Below are positions 38,835-47,670 of a stretch of DNA of 58,482 nucleotides, in pieces. The stretch is from Streptomyces sp. HmicA12 (lineage in GTDB: Bacteria > Actinomycetota > Actinomycetes > Streptomycetales > Streptomycetaceae), in NCBI RefSeq assembly GCF_000373565.1, contig NZ_KB891819.1:1-58482 (forward strand). The letters run 5' to 3'. Below the pieces are notes generated by a model. The model had not been told where the DNA came from. It did no database searches and saw nothing but the letters and a program-made list of their open reading frames with translations. The first letter of the stretch is position 1, and each line of letters opens with the position of its first letter. Both the position numbers and the translations under genes were made by a program.

Positions 38835-41228
38835 CTACTGCGGCGGCTGCTGGGTCCAGCCCGACGGCAGTCCACCCGGCTGCTGCGGCGGCTGCTGTTG
38901 CTGAGGCTGCTGCTGCGCCGGGGGCTGCTGGGGGTAGCCGTAGCCCTGCTGAGGCTGCGGCGCCGGGGGCTGGGGCGCGTACCCCTGCTGCTGGTAGCCG
39001 GCGGGGGGCATGCCGGGCTGGCCGCCGTACATGCCGCCGGCCTGCATCTGCGTCTGCGCGCGCTGTGCGTAGTCCTCGGCGATCAGCGCCGCGATCTCGA
39101 AGTACGCCTCGCGCGTCTTCGGGCGCATCATGTCGAGGTCCACCTCGGCGCCGGCCGCCAGGTGCTCGTCGAACGGGACGACGACCACGCCGCGGCAGCG
39201 CGTCTCGAAGTGGCTGACGATGTCGTCCACCTTGATCATCTTGCCGGTCTCGCGGACACCCGAGATGACGGTGAGGGAGCGCTGGACGAGGTCCGCGTAC
39301 CCGTGCGCCGACAGCCAGTCGAGGGTCGTGCTCGCACTGGAGGCACCGTCGACCGACGGGGTCGAGATGATGACCAACTGGTCGGCCAGGTCCAGGACTC
39401 CACGCATCGCGGAGTAGAGGAGACCCGTGCCGGAGTCGGTCAGGATGATCGGGTACTGCTTGCCGAGGACGTCGAGCGCGGCGCGGTAGTCCGCGTCGTT
39501 GAAGGACGTCGAGACGGCGGGGTCCACGTCGTTGGCGATGATCTCCAGGCCGGAGGGCGCCTGCGAGGTGAACCGGCGGATGTCCATGTACGAGTGCAGG
39601 TGCGGGATGTTCTGCACCAGGTCGCGGATGGTGGCGCCGGTCTCGCGCCGCACGCGGCGGCCGAGCGTGCCGGCGTCCGGGTTGGCGTCGATCGCGAGGA
39701 TCTTGTCCTGGCGTTCGGAGGCGATCGTCGCGCCGATCGACATCGTCGTGGTCGTCTTGCCGACGCCGCCCTTGAGGCTGATGACGGCGATCCGGTAGCA
39801 GGACATGACCGGCGTGCGGATCAGCTGGAGCTTGTGCTGCCGCTCGGCCTCGGCCGCCTTGGCGCCCAGCTTGAACTTGCTGGGCCCCTTGTTGTTGTTC
39901 CGCCGCTTGGGCTGGTTGCGCAGGAGGCGGTCGGAGCTCAGCTCCACCTGTGCGTTGTAGCCGAGCGGCGCGCCCGGCGCCGAGCGCTGCTGGCCCGCGT
40001 TCGGGTCCCAGCCCGCACGCGGGTCGACGGCCGGCTGGGGGTACGGGGTCGGGGCGGGGGCGGCCTGCTGCTGGTAGGGCTGCGGCTGTCCGTACGGGGC
40101 CTGGCCGGGCTGCGGTTGGGGCTGGGCCGGGGCCGGCGGCTGGGGCTGCTGGGCCTGGGGCTGGGGCTGGGGCTGGGCCGGCTGCTGCGGGTAGCCGGGG
40201 GCGGGCTGCTGCGGGGCGGGCTGCCCGTACGGGCCCGGCTGTTGCTGAGGCTGCTGCGGAGGCATCGGCTGGGCGGGGCCGGGCTGGGGCTGACCGTAGC
40301 CGTAGCCCGGGGCCGGGGCCTGCTGCTGGGGCTGCTGCGGTTGCGGGTAGCCGTAGCCCGGGGCGGCGGGCGGCATCGGCTGGGCCGGGGGTTGAGGCTG
40401 GGCCTGCGGCTGCTGAGGCTGCTGCGGGTAGCCGTAGCCACCGGCGGCCGGCGCAGGCATCGGCGCACCCGGCATCGGCTGCCCCGGGACCTGCTGCTGC
40501 GGCTGCTGCGGTTGCGGGTAGCCGTAGCCCGGGGCGGCGGGCGGCATCGGCTGGGCCGGGGGTTGAGGCTGGGCCTGCGGCTGGACCGGGGGTTGGGGCT
40601 GCGGTTGCTGAGGCTGCTGCGGGGCGACCGGCGCGGGAGCGGGGGCGGCAGGGGCGGCGCTCTGTGCCGTCGGATCGACCGGAGGGGCCGGAACGGCCGG
40701 AGCTGCTGCCGGTGCGACGGGTGCCGCCGGAGCCGCGCCGCCCGCATCACCGGCAGCGGGATCGGCGGAAGGGGCCGAGGCGGCCGGCTCGGTCGCGTTC
40801 GTCGCGGTCTCGTCGTCGGAGCCCGCCTCGGCGGCACCGTCGTCCTCGTCATCGTCGTCGCCCCACAGATCACCCGTGGGGTCGACCACACCGGAACGGT
40901 GGCTCGACGCGGCGGGGTCGGCGGGCGGGGCAGGCGGCGCGGGCGGTGCCGGTGCGGCGGGCGCGGCCGGGGCCGACTCCCCCGCGCCCGGGCCGCCGAG
41001 GCTCGGGAATCCCGGCGCGGCCGCGGCGGCGGGCGGGCCGGGCGGAGGGCTCGCCGGCGCGTTGGACGGTGCGGTGGAGGCCGGTGCGGCGGGGGGCTGC
41101 GCGGTGCCCGATTCGCCCGCGTTCGTGTACCAGGACGGCGCGTCGAAGTCGAGGTGGAACTCGCCGGTCAGTTCCGTCTCGATCGATCCGTCACCGAGGT
41201 CCGGGTTCCGCTGGTCCCGGTCACTCAT
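38835..41228 (-). CDS. EspI-like MinD/ParA-family ATPase with Pro/Gln-rich N-terminus
   Basis: The product is 797 residues from the ATG at 41228 (GGAGG seven bases upstream; a GTG one codon earlier is closer). Residues 1-430 are Pro/Ala/Gln-rich with PGYGYPQ-type repeats. The MinD-like core starts MSCYRIAVISLKGGVGKTTT, the deviant Walker A, followed by ILAIDANPDAGTLGRRV and later LTDSGTGLLYSAMRGVLDLA. The last ~90 residues are Gln/Gly/Tyr-rich. EspI (Rv3876) of mycobacterial ESX-1 has the same plan and helps regulate secretion. It lies in the eccE transcript. Confidence 0.85.
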   Translation of the reverse strand: MSDRDQRNPDLGDGSIETELTGEFHLDFDAPSWYTNAGESGTAQPPAAPASTAPSNAPASPPPGPPAAAAAPGFPSLGGPGAGESAPAAPAAPAPPAPPAPPADPAASSHRSGVVDPTGDLWGDDDDEDDGAAEAGSDDETATNATEPAASAPSADPAAGDAGGAAPAAPVAPAAAPAVPAPPVDPTAQSAAPAAPAPAPVAPQQPQQPQPQPPVQPQAQPQPPAQPMPPAAPGYGYPQPQQPQQQVPGQPMPGAPMPAPAAGGYGYPQQPQQPQAQPQPPAQPMPPAAPGYGYPQPQQPQQQAPAPGYGYGQPQPGPAQPMPPQQPQQQPGPYGQPAPQQPAPGYPQQPAQPQPQPQAQQPQPPAPAQPQPQPGQAPYGQPQPYQQQAAPAPTPYPQPAVDPRAGWDPNAGQQRSAPGAPLGYNAQVELSSDRLLRNQPKRRNNNKGPSKFKLGAKAAEAERQHKLQLIRTPVMSCYRIAVISLKGGVGKTTTTMSIGATIASERQDKILAIDANPDAGTLGRRVRRETGATIRDLVQNIPHLHSYMDIRRFTSQAPSGLEIIANDVDPAVSTSFNDADYRAALDVLGKQYPIILTDSGTGLLYSAMRGVLDLADQLVIISTPSVDGASSASTTLDWLSAHGYADLVQRSLTVISGVRETGKMIKVDDIVSHFETRCRGVVVVPFDEHLAAGAEVDLDMMRPKTREAYFEIAALIAEDYAQRAQTQMQAGGMYGGQPGMPPAGYQQQGYAPQPPAPQPQQGYGYPQQPPAQQQPQQQQPPQQPGGLPSGWTQQPPQ
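40330..40583. repeat. 83-bp direct repeat in the Pro/Gln-rich coding region
   Basis: Bases 40330-40412 recur at 40501-40583, apparently exactly, 171 bases apart. Both encode the same QPPAQPMPPAAPGYGYPQPQ-type block of the EspI-like protein. Recent slippage or unequal exchange would change tail length. Confidence 0.85.
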
Positions 41229-41452
41229 CACTGCGCCTCCTGGTCTTGGCTGTGCCTCTGAACGACCGGGCCTGGCGCGGTTCCCCCGTCGCCCCCACCG
41301 CTTCAGCGGTCCCGCACCACATGCGTCATTGCCGTTCGTCGGGACAGCCTAAACGCTGTAGGGCGGCCACCGTAAAGACGGTACGTATCACTCTCATACC
41401 GTCCTGGACGGGACCGCCCATCGCGCTCGGACGTCTCGGACGCCCTCTGACG

Positions 41453-42784
41453 TCAGTCCATCCGGCGCGGGCCCCCGAGGAGCCCGGTCTCCGGATCGGT
41501 CGGCTGCACCATCACGTACTGGTGCTTGCCGCCCGCGATCCAGAGCATCGTCGCGTCGCTGAGCGTCGGCAGCGTCTGCGTGAGCTGCTCGGGCAGCCGC
41601 AGCACCCGGCCGATGACCTCCGCCTCCTGCGGGGAGACGCTCTGCAGGCCGATCACGTCGGCGCGGGTGAGCAGCCGCGGCGCGCGCGGGCCGAGGAACG
41701 GCACCACGGTGACCGTCGACTGCCAGGGCACCGGGGCGAGTTGGGACCGCCCGGGCTGCGCGCCCAGATCCCGTACGACGAGGACGGGGCTGGCCACCGA
41801 CGCACCCTGCGCGGCGAGCTGACGCGGCTCGTACACCGTGACGCACTGCAGGCCGCCGCCCGCGGCCTGGGCCATCGGCGCCCACGCCTGGGGCCGCACC
41901 GACTCGACGGCGATCCGCGCGCCGATGGCGGCGGTGCGCAGCGCGATGATCTGCGCGGTCCACATCGAGCCGACGATGACGGCCTCGATGGGCTTGGGCC
42001 GCAGCACGTCGAGGACGGCGGGCATGCCCTGCGGGTCCACGCCGATGACGACGCCGTCGTCACCGACGCTCACCCCGAGCGAGCCGAGCGACTTCTTCGG
42101 CAGGACGTGCCGCCGCCTGCGCGGGCCGCGCAGCCCGTAGCCGGCGTGGCTGAACTCCTCCTCGAACTCCGCGAAGTCGTCGTCGTCCGCGTCGGGTTCG
42201 TCGGGCAGCGCCCGGTGCGTGGGCCGGCCGGAGCCGACCTCGGGCGCGGGGGCGTACGTCATGGTGGTGGAGGTGGCGGCGGGCTCCGGGGCGGCCTGCT
42301 GCTGTACGTGACCGACGCCGCCGACGTCTCCCTGCGCGGGCACGCCGCCCTGGAACGGGGCCTGCGGCTGCGCGTACTGCTGCTGGGCCGCCGCCTGCTG
42401 CTGGCGCTGCTGGTCCTGCCACTGCAGGCGCCGCGCCTCGGCCTCCTCGGCGCGCCGCTGCTCCTCTTGGTAGCGGGCCCGCAACTGCCGCTGTTCCTCG
42501 GCGTATTGAGCGGCGGCCTGCTGCTGTGCGGCCTGCTGTTGCTGCGCGGCTGCCTGCTGCTGCGCGGCCTGTTCGGCGGCGGCCTGTTGCGCGGCTGCTT
42601 GCTGGGCCGCCGCCTGCTGAGCCGCCGCCTGCTGCGCGGCGGCCTGTTCGGCGGCCTGCTGCGCCTCCCACTGCCGGCGCCGCTCGGCCGCCTCGGCGGC
42701 TCGTCGCTGCTGTTCGGCGTACTGCTCGGGGGTCAGCTGCTGCGCGCGCGGGTCCCGGGGGTCCTGCTGGTCGGGGGTGCTCAT
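41453..42784 (-). CDS. T7SS-locus protein with Gln/Ala coiled coil and conserved C-terminal domain
   Basis: The product is 443 residues; its ATG overlaps the eccE stop. Residues 15-160 are Gln/Ala/Glu/Arg-rich coiled coil (repeats of AAQQ). A Pro-rich linker and acidic patch (DEPDADDDDFAEFEEEF) follow. From about residue 220 a compact domain begins: SVGDDGVVIGVDPQGMPAVL, IVGSMWTAQIIALRTAAIGA, VTVVPFLGPRAPRLLTRADV, ending with GGPRRMD. It has no membrane segment. Orthologs next to eccE are usual in Streptomyces ESX loci, as I recall, without assigned function. It may link EccE to the ATPase downstream. Confidence 0.7.
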   Translation of the reverse strand: MSTPDQQDPRDPRAQQLTPEQYAEQQRRAAEAAERRRQWEAQQAAEQAAAQQAAAQQAAAQQAAAQQAAAEQAAQQQAAAQQQQAAQQQAAAQYAEEQRQLRARYQEEQRRAEEAEARRLQWQDQQRQQQAAAQQQYAQPQAPFQGGVPAQGDVGGVGHVQQQAAPEPAATSTTMTYAPAPEVGSGRPTHRALPDEPDADDDDFAEFEEEFSHAGYGLRGPRRRRHVLPKKSLGSLGVSVGDDGVVIGVDPQGMPAVLDVLRPKPIEAVIVGSMWTAQIIALRTAAIGARIAVESVRPQAWAPMAQAAGGGLQCVTVYEPRQLAAQGASVASPVLVVRDLGAQPGRSQLAPVPWQSTVTVVPFLGPRAPRLLTRADVIGLQSVSPQEAEVIGRVLRLPEQLTQTLPTLSDATMLWIAGGKHQYVMVQPTDPETGLLGGPRRMD

Positions 42785-44169
42785 CAGTGCGTGCCTCCGA
42801 GGGGAAGGGTGGCAAGGAGGCCGGGCAGCTGTTCCCGGTCGAGGCGGACGAGGCCGACCTTGAGAGCGGAGGAGGAGCGCTCCAACTCGCGCTTGGCCTG
42901 GTCGAGTTCGTTCTCGCTGCGGGCCGAGAGGCGTACGTGCCCGCTGAGTTCGACGTCGTCACGTCCGGCGCCCGAGACGGCGAGGGAGACGGTGGTGGCC
43001 ATGGTGCGGGTGGTGGACAGCCCGCCGGCGATCGCGCCGAGCGGGGTTCCGCCCCGGCCGATCTGCGGCCAGGTGCCGATCCAGTACGAGGAGTGCCAGC
43101 GGTCGTCGCACCGCCAGGCACGCACGGTCTCCTCGGTACGCGGGCCCGAACTGCCGCCCCTCGATTGGGCGTTGAGGTTGGCGCGCGGGTTGACGCAGGC
43201 GGCCATGGACAGCGCGGAGATGATGCCGTTCTCGTCCAGCGCCTCGGCGCGGAAGCCGAGCCCGTTGAGCCGGCTGATCAGCTGGTCCGAGGCGCGGAGC
43301 AGGGCGCGCTGGGCACCGCGCACGCCGCCGCCGCGGGCCTCGATGGCCTCGGGGCACAGTTCGGGGTCGAGCTTGAGCGCCACCCACGTCATGCGTACCG
43401 CGGGGGCGCCCGCCTGTGCCTGGACGGCCGCGTACGCCTGCGCGGCGACGGCCTGCGGCGGCAGGTGCGGGGCCGGGGCGGGCTGGGTGTACTGCACCAA
43501 CTGCACCGATTCGAGGTGGATGTCCTCGACGTCCAGCGAGTCGGCGAGCAGGTCGACCGGCAACGGCCGTGCGTCACCCTGCGGCCGCAGCGGCCCGGCC
43601 GCGGAGTCGACCTGGACGAGAGTCGTCAGGAACGTACCGTCGCCGACGAAGCCGACCAGACGCCGGTCGCGGGACTCGTACTCGTACGTGCGCAGCGCCG
43701 GGTCCGCCTCGAGCAGCGGCGCGAAGGAACTGTCGATCTCGACGGGCGGGGGCCCCACGAAGGTTGCGCGACGGCGCTTGAGCGCGCGGCCGATCGCCAT
43801 CCACTCAGGGAACGGGTGGCGCCTGCGCCGACCGAGGTTGAGGAAGACGAGCAGCCCGCCGACGACGGCGGCGGGCGCCATGAGCATCGGCTTGATCGCG
43901 GCGGCGGCCACGACGAGCGCGAGCGCGATCTGGATGATGAGCACATGGTGCGCGCTGATCGGTCCGAGGCTGCCCGCCTTGCGCGGCAGCTTCGGGCGCA
44001 CCGGTCCCGCCGGCTGTGGCGCGGCGGCCGCGGGCGGCGGCTGCGGCGTACCGCGTCCGCTTCGTCGGGCGGGCGGGCGACCCTGCTGGGGCCGACCCGT
44101 TCCACGCCGCCCGTTCGGGGTCGGTCGCCCCTGATTGCCGCGCTGTCGGGTCCTGCTGGCGCTGGACAT
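42784..44169 (-). CDS. eccE: Type VII secretion membrane component EccE
   Basis: The product is 461 residues. A ~75-residue Arg/Pro/Gly-rich cytosolic leader precedes two transmembrane helices (LIIQIALALVVAAAAIKPML; APAAVVGGLLVFLNL). The cytosolic domain carries the EccE pattern: HPFPEWMAIGRALKRRRATF, then YESRDRRLVGFVGDGTFLTT, then QVDSAAGPLRPQ, with a long helical end. EccE is one of the conserved core subunits of ESX systems (with EccB, EccC and EccD). It starts divergent to eccB and overlaps the next gene. Confidence 0.88.
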   Translation of the reverse strand: MSSASRTRQRGNQGRPTPNGRRGTGRPQQGRPPARRSGRGTPQPPPAAAAPQPAGPVRPKLPRKAGSLGPISAHHVLIIQIALALVVAAAAIKPMLMAPAAVVGGLLVFLNLGRRRRHPFPEWMAIGRALKRRRATFVGPPPVEIDSSFAPLLEADPALRTYEYESRDRRLVGFVGDGTFLTTLVQVDSAAGPLRPQGDARPLPVDLLADSLDVEDIHLESVQLVQYTQPAPAPHLPPQAVAAQAYAAVQAQAGAPAVRMTWVALKLDPELCPEAIEARGGGVRGAQRALLRASDQLISRLNGLGFRAEALDENGIISALSMAACVNPRANLNAQSRGGSSGPRTEETVRAWRCDDRWHSSYWIGTWPQIGRGGTPLGAIAGGLSTTRTMATTVSLAVSGAGRDDVELSGHVRLSARSENELDQAKRELERSSSALKVGLVRLDREQLPGLLATLPLGGTH

Positions 44170-44415
44170 CCCCCGCCCTGCTCCTTCGCTCGCTTCTGTG
44201 GGTGACCCGCCCGGTCCGGACGGGTACCTTCGGGTCCGCCGTGATCGCCGGGCCTTAAGTTTCGCTGGCGCGCTGAAAATTGATACCCGTACGCCAAGGG
44301 CCGATCATCACACGGCATAGTAGAGGCCCGTGCGGCGCGTGCGCCGGGGGTGGTCGAGAAGTGGACCCAGGGAAGTACCACTACGGTCCAGCTAGGACGG
44401 GGAGATTACGTAACG

Positions 44416-45903
44416 ATGGCATCACGTCGCGATGAGCTGAATGCCTACAACTTCTCACGGAAGCGGACAGTTGCCGCTTTCCTGAAGCCGCTCCCCAACG
44501 GCTCGGTGGAGTCGGCGCCACGACCGCTGAAGCATGCGATCTCCGGCATCGTCATGAGCGTGGTGATCCTGGCGGGCTTCGGCGCCTGCGGCTTGATGAG
44601 CCCCGTGGCGCCAGAGGGCTGGGACACCCCCGAGGCCGGGATCATCGTCACGGATCCGTCGGCGACCAGGTACATCGTCCTGCCGTCGGCCAAGAAGAGG
44701 AAGGACGGCAAGGACATTCCCGTTCTGCACCCGGTCCTCAACCTGGCCTCGGCAAAGCTTCTGCTGGACCCGAAAAAGTCCAATGAAGGTTCGGTGAAGA
44801 CCGTCAAGGAGAAATTCCTCGACGAGTCGGATATCGCGCAGGGTTCGATGGTCGGAATTCCGTACGCCCCCGACCGGCTGCCGAGCGTCGAGGACGCGGG
44901 TACCTCGAAGGTGTGGGCACTGTGCCAGCAGACGAGCGCCAGCTCGGACGAGAAGTCGGTACAGCAGACCGTCTTCGTGCTCGACGACAAGGACGCGAAG
45001 ACGGTCACCGAGAAGGGTTCGGGCAAGCTCGCCAGCAGCCAGGCCCTGTACGTCCAGGACAAGCGCGGCAAGCAGTACCTGGTGAGCAGTTCGGGCGTCG
45101 CGTACGAGCTCACGGGTGACACCCCGGAGGAAGTCGAAGCGCTCGTCCGCACACTGTTCGGCAACGCCGCGGAGCCGCGCACCGTCACGGACGCCTGGCT
45201 CAGCACCCTCGGCACCGCTCAGGAGCCGATCTCGATGCCGTCCGTGCAGGGCGACGGTGGACCCTCCAACGCGGGCGTCCCGTCCAAGTTCCGCACCACC
45301 GGCACTCTCCTGCAGACCCGGAACGGCCAGCACTACCTCGTCGAGAAGGACCGGGTCATCGCCGTGTCGGACTTCCAGACGACCCTGCTCAAGGAGACGC
45401 TGGCCGACCCGCGGACGCAGACCATCCAGCAGAACAGCTTCACGCCGGACCCCGGGACCCTGACAGGCGGCGCCAAGTGGCCCACCCGGGCCATCTCGTG
45501 GGCCAACAGCGGGCCGAACGACACCTCCTGCTCCGTCTTCCACGGCGACAAGTCGTCCGGTCTGACCACCTGGACCGGCTCGTCGTTGCCCATCAGTTCG
45601 GTGGCGGCGAGCGCGTCCTCATACGTCAGCCCCGGCAGCGGCCTGCTCTACCAGGAGGCGGAGGGCAACTCGAGCACCGGCTACAACTACCTGGTGACCG
45701 ACACGGGCCTGCGCTACTTCCTGCCCGTCGGCAACGACTCCGACGACAAGTCGGGCAACGAGAAGCAGGACGTCAACCAGGCGAAGATCCGTCTCGGCTA
45801 CGAGAACGCACGGAAGGTGTCCGTGCCCGCCCAGTGGTCCAAGCTCCTGCCGTCCGGGCCGAACCTGACGACCGAAGCCGCCAAGCAGACGCAGAATTCC
45901 TAG
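44416..45903 (+). CDS. eccB: Type VII secretion membrane component EccB
   Basis: The product is 495 residues from the ATG at 44416, after GGGGAG; it begins MASRRDELNAYNFSRKRTVA, the EccB hallmark. One transmembrane helix (about 42-62) precedes a ~420-residue extracytoplasmic domain with the repeats typical of EccB (e.g. YIVLPSAKKRKDGKD, ALYVQDKRGKQYLVSSSGVA, YLVTDTGLRYFLPVG). EccB forms the periplasmic part of the ESX channel. MycP follows after 13 bases, the usual pairing. Confidence 0.93.
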   Translation: MASRRDELNAYNFSRKRTVAAFLKPLPNGSVESAPRPLKHAISGIVMSVVILAGFGACGLMSPVAPEGWDTPEAGIIVTDPSATRYIVLPSAKKRKDGKDIPVLHPVLNLASAKLLLDPKKSNEGSVKTVKEKFLDESDIAQGSMVGIPYAPDRLPSVEDAGTSKVWALCQQTSASSDEKSVQQTVFVLDDKDAKTVTEKGSGKLASSQALYVQDKRGKQYLVSSSGVAYELTGDTPEEVEALVRTLFGNAAEPRTVTDAWLSTLGTAQEPISMPSVQGDGGPSNAGVPSKFRTTGTLLQTRNGQHYLVEKDRVIAVSDFQTTLLKETLADPRTQTIQQNSFTPDPGTLTGGAKWPTRAISWANSGPNDTSCSVFHGDKSSGLTTWTGSSLPISSVAASASSYVSPGSGLLYQEAEGNSSTGYNYLVTDTGLRYFLPVGNDSDDKSGNEKQDVNQAKIRLGYENARKVSVPAQWSKLLPSGPNLTTEAAKQTQNS

Positions 45904-45916
45904 GGGGAGCAGAACC

Positions 45917-47179
45917 GTGGCATCCATGGCATCCATGGCCTCCTTCCCGGCCGCGCGTCGCGCCGCCGCGGCGCTCGCGGCCACCGCCGCACTCGCCGGG
46001 CTGACCGCGACGCCCGCCGTGGCCGATGGCACCGACCCCCAACTCGCCAGCACCGACTGCCAGTTCGGCGGCAAGGTCATCAAGGGCACACCGTGGTCGC
46101 TGCAGCGCGTCATCACCAAGCAGCTGTGGGAGGGCACATCGCTCAGGGGTGACGGCATCACCGTCGCCGTCATCGACACCGGCGTCGACAAGAACAACCC
46201 GCAGCTCGCCGGCAAGGTCCTCCCGGGGAAGTCGTTCGCCGGGAAGGGTTCCAAGGCCACGGCCGACAGCGTCGGCCACGGCACGAAGGTGGCCGGCATC
46301 ATCGCGGCCAAGGACGGTTTCACCGGCACCGGCTTCCACGGCATGGCCCCGGACGCCCGCATCCTCCCCCTCCAGACCAGTACGGCGGAGGAGGGCGGCA
46401 ATCTGGCGACCATGGTCGCCGCCATCAAAGCGGCGGTCGACGCGGGTGTCGACGTCATCAACATCTCCCAGGGCACGACGGCGGACAAGGCCCAACTCCC
46501 CACGCTGCAGGCCGCGGTGGACATGGCGGAGCGCGCGAAGATCCTCATCGTCGCCTCGGCCGGCAACGACGGCGCGTCCGGCAAGCCGACCAACACGTAC
46601 CCGGCGGCTCTCGACAACGCCAACGTCCTGTCCGTCGCGGCCTCCGACCGCAACAACGAACGCGCCGTGTTCTCCACGCCGAACGAGCACGTGGACATCG
46701 CGGCCCCCGGCGTCGACATGGTCTCGACCGTCCCGATCAGCGGCCAGTGCGTCGACCAGGGCACGTCGTTCTCCGCCCCGTACGCGGCCGGGGTGGCGGC
46801 CCTGATCAAGCAGAAGCACCCCAAGTGGACGCCGGCCCAGATCATTTGGCACCTCGAGGCGACGGCGACGCGCTCGCACCCGGCCCACGACAAGAACGTC
46901 GGCTGGGGTGTCATCGACCCCGTCACCGCGATCAAGGACGAGACGGAGCCCACCGGCCCGGTCACCGACGCGGACCTGCAGGCGGCGGAAGCGACGAACC
47001 GGGGCGACGACGAGAAGATCATCCCCGCGAAGCTGACCCTCGGCGAGACCCCGGCGGAGCGCAACGCCCGTTACGGCACGTACCTGGTGATCGGCGGCGG
47101 ACTGCTGCTCGGCGTGATCTCGGCAGGGGCGATGGCGCGGCGCGACTGGCTGCGCAAGCGCGGTGCTGACGTGCTGTGA
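45917..47179 (+). CDS. mycP: Mycosin MycP, canonical T7SS protease
   Basis: The product is 420 residues from the GTG at 45917 (GGGGGAGCAGAACC upstream). The start has a triplicate MAS. The signal peptide ends near AVADGTD (37). Catalytic Asp87 (VAVIDTGV), His121 (VGHGTKVAG), Asn217 (SAGNDG) and Ser284 (GTSFSAPYAAG) are intact. A C-terminal helix (YLVIGGGLLLGVISAGAMAR) has a short basic tail. MycP is needed for ESX complex stability and cleaves EspB-type substrates in mycobacteria. This is the only mycosin here next to eccB and with the normal GTSxSAP motif. Confidence 0.93.
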   Translation: MASMASMASFPAARRAAAALAATAALAGLTATPAVADGTDPQLASTDCQFGGKVIKGTPWSLQRVITKQLWEGTSLRGDGITVAVIDTGVDKNNPQLAGKVLPGKSFAGKGSKATADSVGHGTKVAGIIAAKDGFTGTGFHGMAPDARILPLQTSTAEEGGNLATMVAAIKAAVDAGVDVINISQGTTADKAQLPTLQAAVDMAERAKILIVASAGNDGASGKPTNTYPAALDNANVLSVAASDRNNERAVFSTPNEHVDIAAPGVDMVSTVPISGQCVDQGTSFSAPYAAGVAALIKQKHPKWTPAQIIWHLEATATRSHPAHDKNVGWGVIDPVTAIKDETEPTGPVTDADLQAAEATNRGDDEKIIPAKLTLGETPAERNARYGTYLVIGGGLLLGVISAGAMARRDWLRKRGADVL

Positions 47180-47339
47180 GGTGCCACGAGGTACCGGCGC
47201 GCGCCTGTGAGCGCTTTGTGAGGAAACTTGTAAGGGTGCAGTAAAGCAAGGCACCCTGTACGTCAAGGCATGCACATGCAGGAGGCGTAAGTGGGCGCCG
47301 TGTGCGGGTCGTTGACGTTAACGGGGAGGACAGCCGGAG

Positions 47340-47657
47340 ATGGCTGACGGGTACGAGGTCGATCTCGACGCGCTGGACCAGGTGGTCAAGGAGCTCAATC
47401 AGGTCCTGAAGGACATGGGTGGACCGAAGCGGAAGGCTGCGTACTCAACGTACGTTCCGAAGGCAGCACTGGGAAACTTCGACGAGGCGCAGAAGCTGGC
47501 CGACGCGCACGACGCCATGAAGACCCGGATCGAGCAGGACATGATCGCCAAGATCGAGAAGTTGATCGACAAGTTCGGCAGGAAGACGGAGAAGGCCCGC
47601 GGCGTCTACCAGGACGCGGAAGCGGACAACTCCATCACGGCAGACCGCAACGCGTAA
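47340..47657 (+). CDS. PE-like small T7SS protein
   Basis: The product is 105 residues from an ATG behind GGGGAGGACAGCC. MADGYEVDLDALDQVVKELN, then a loop with STYVPKAALGNFD, then KIEKLIDKFGRKTEKARGVY and QDAEADNS. It is a clear paralog of 16069-16470, lacking that copy's Ser-rich tail. It lies 161 bases after mycP and 13 bases before the PPE-like gene; a fresh promoter may precede it, but I cannot fit one well. Confidence 0.78.
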   Translation: MADGYEVDLDALDQVVKELNQVLKDMGGPKRKAAYSTYVPKAALGNFDEAQKLADAHDAMKTRIEQDMIAKIEKLIDKFGRKTEKARGVYQDAEADNSITADRNA

Positions 47658-47670
47658 GGGGGACGTGGCA

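Noticed and set aside
39950..44134. Very long plus-strand open frame antisense to the EspI-like, coiled-coil and EccE genes
   Set aside because: It is a by-product of high-GC codon bias; the minus-strand genes have recognised families, ribosome sites and overlaps.
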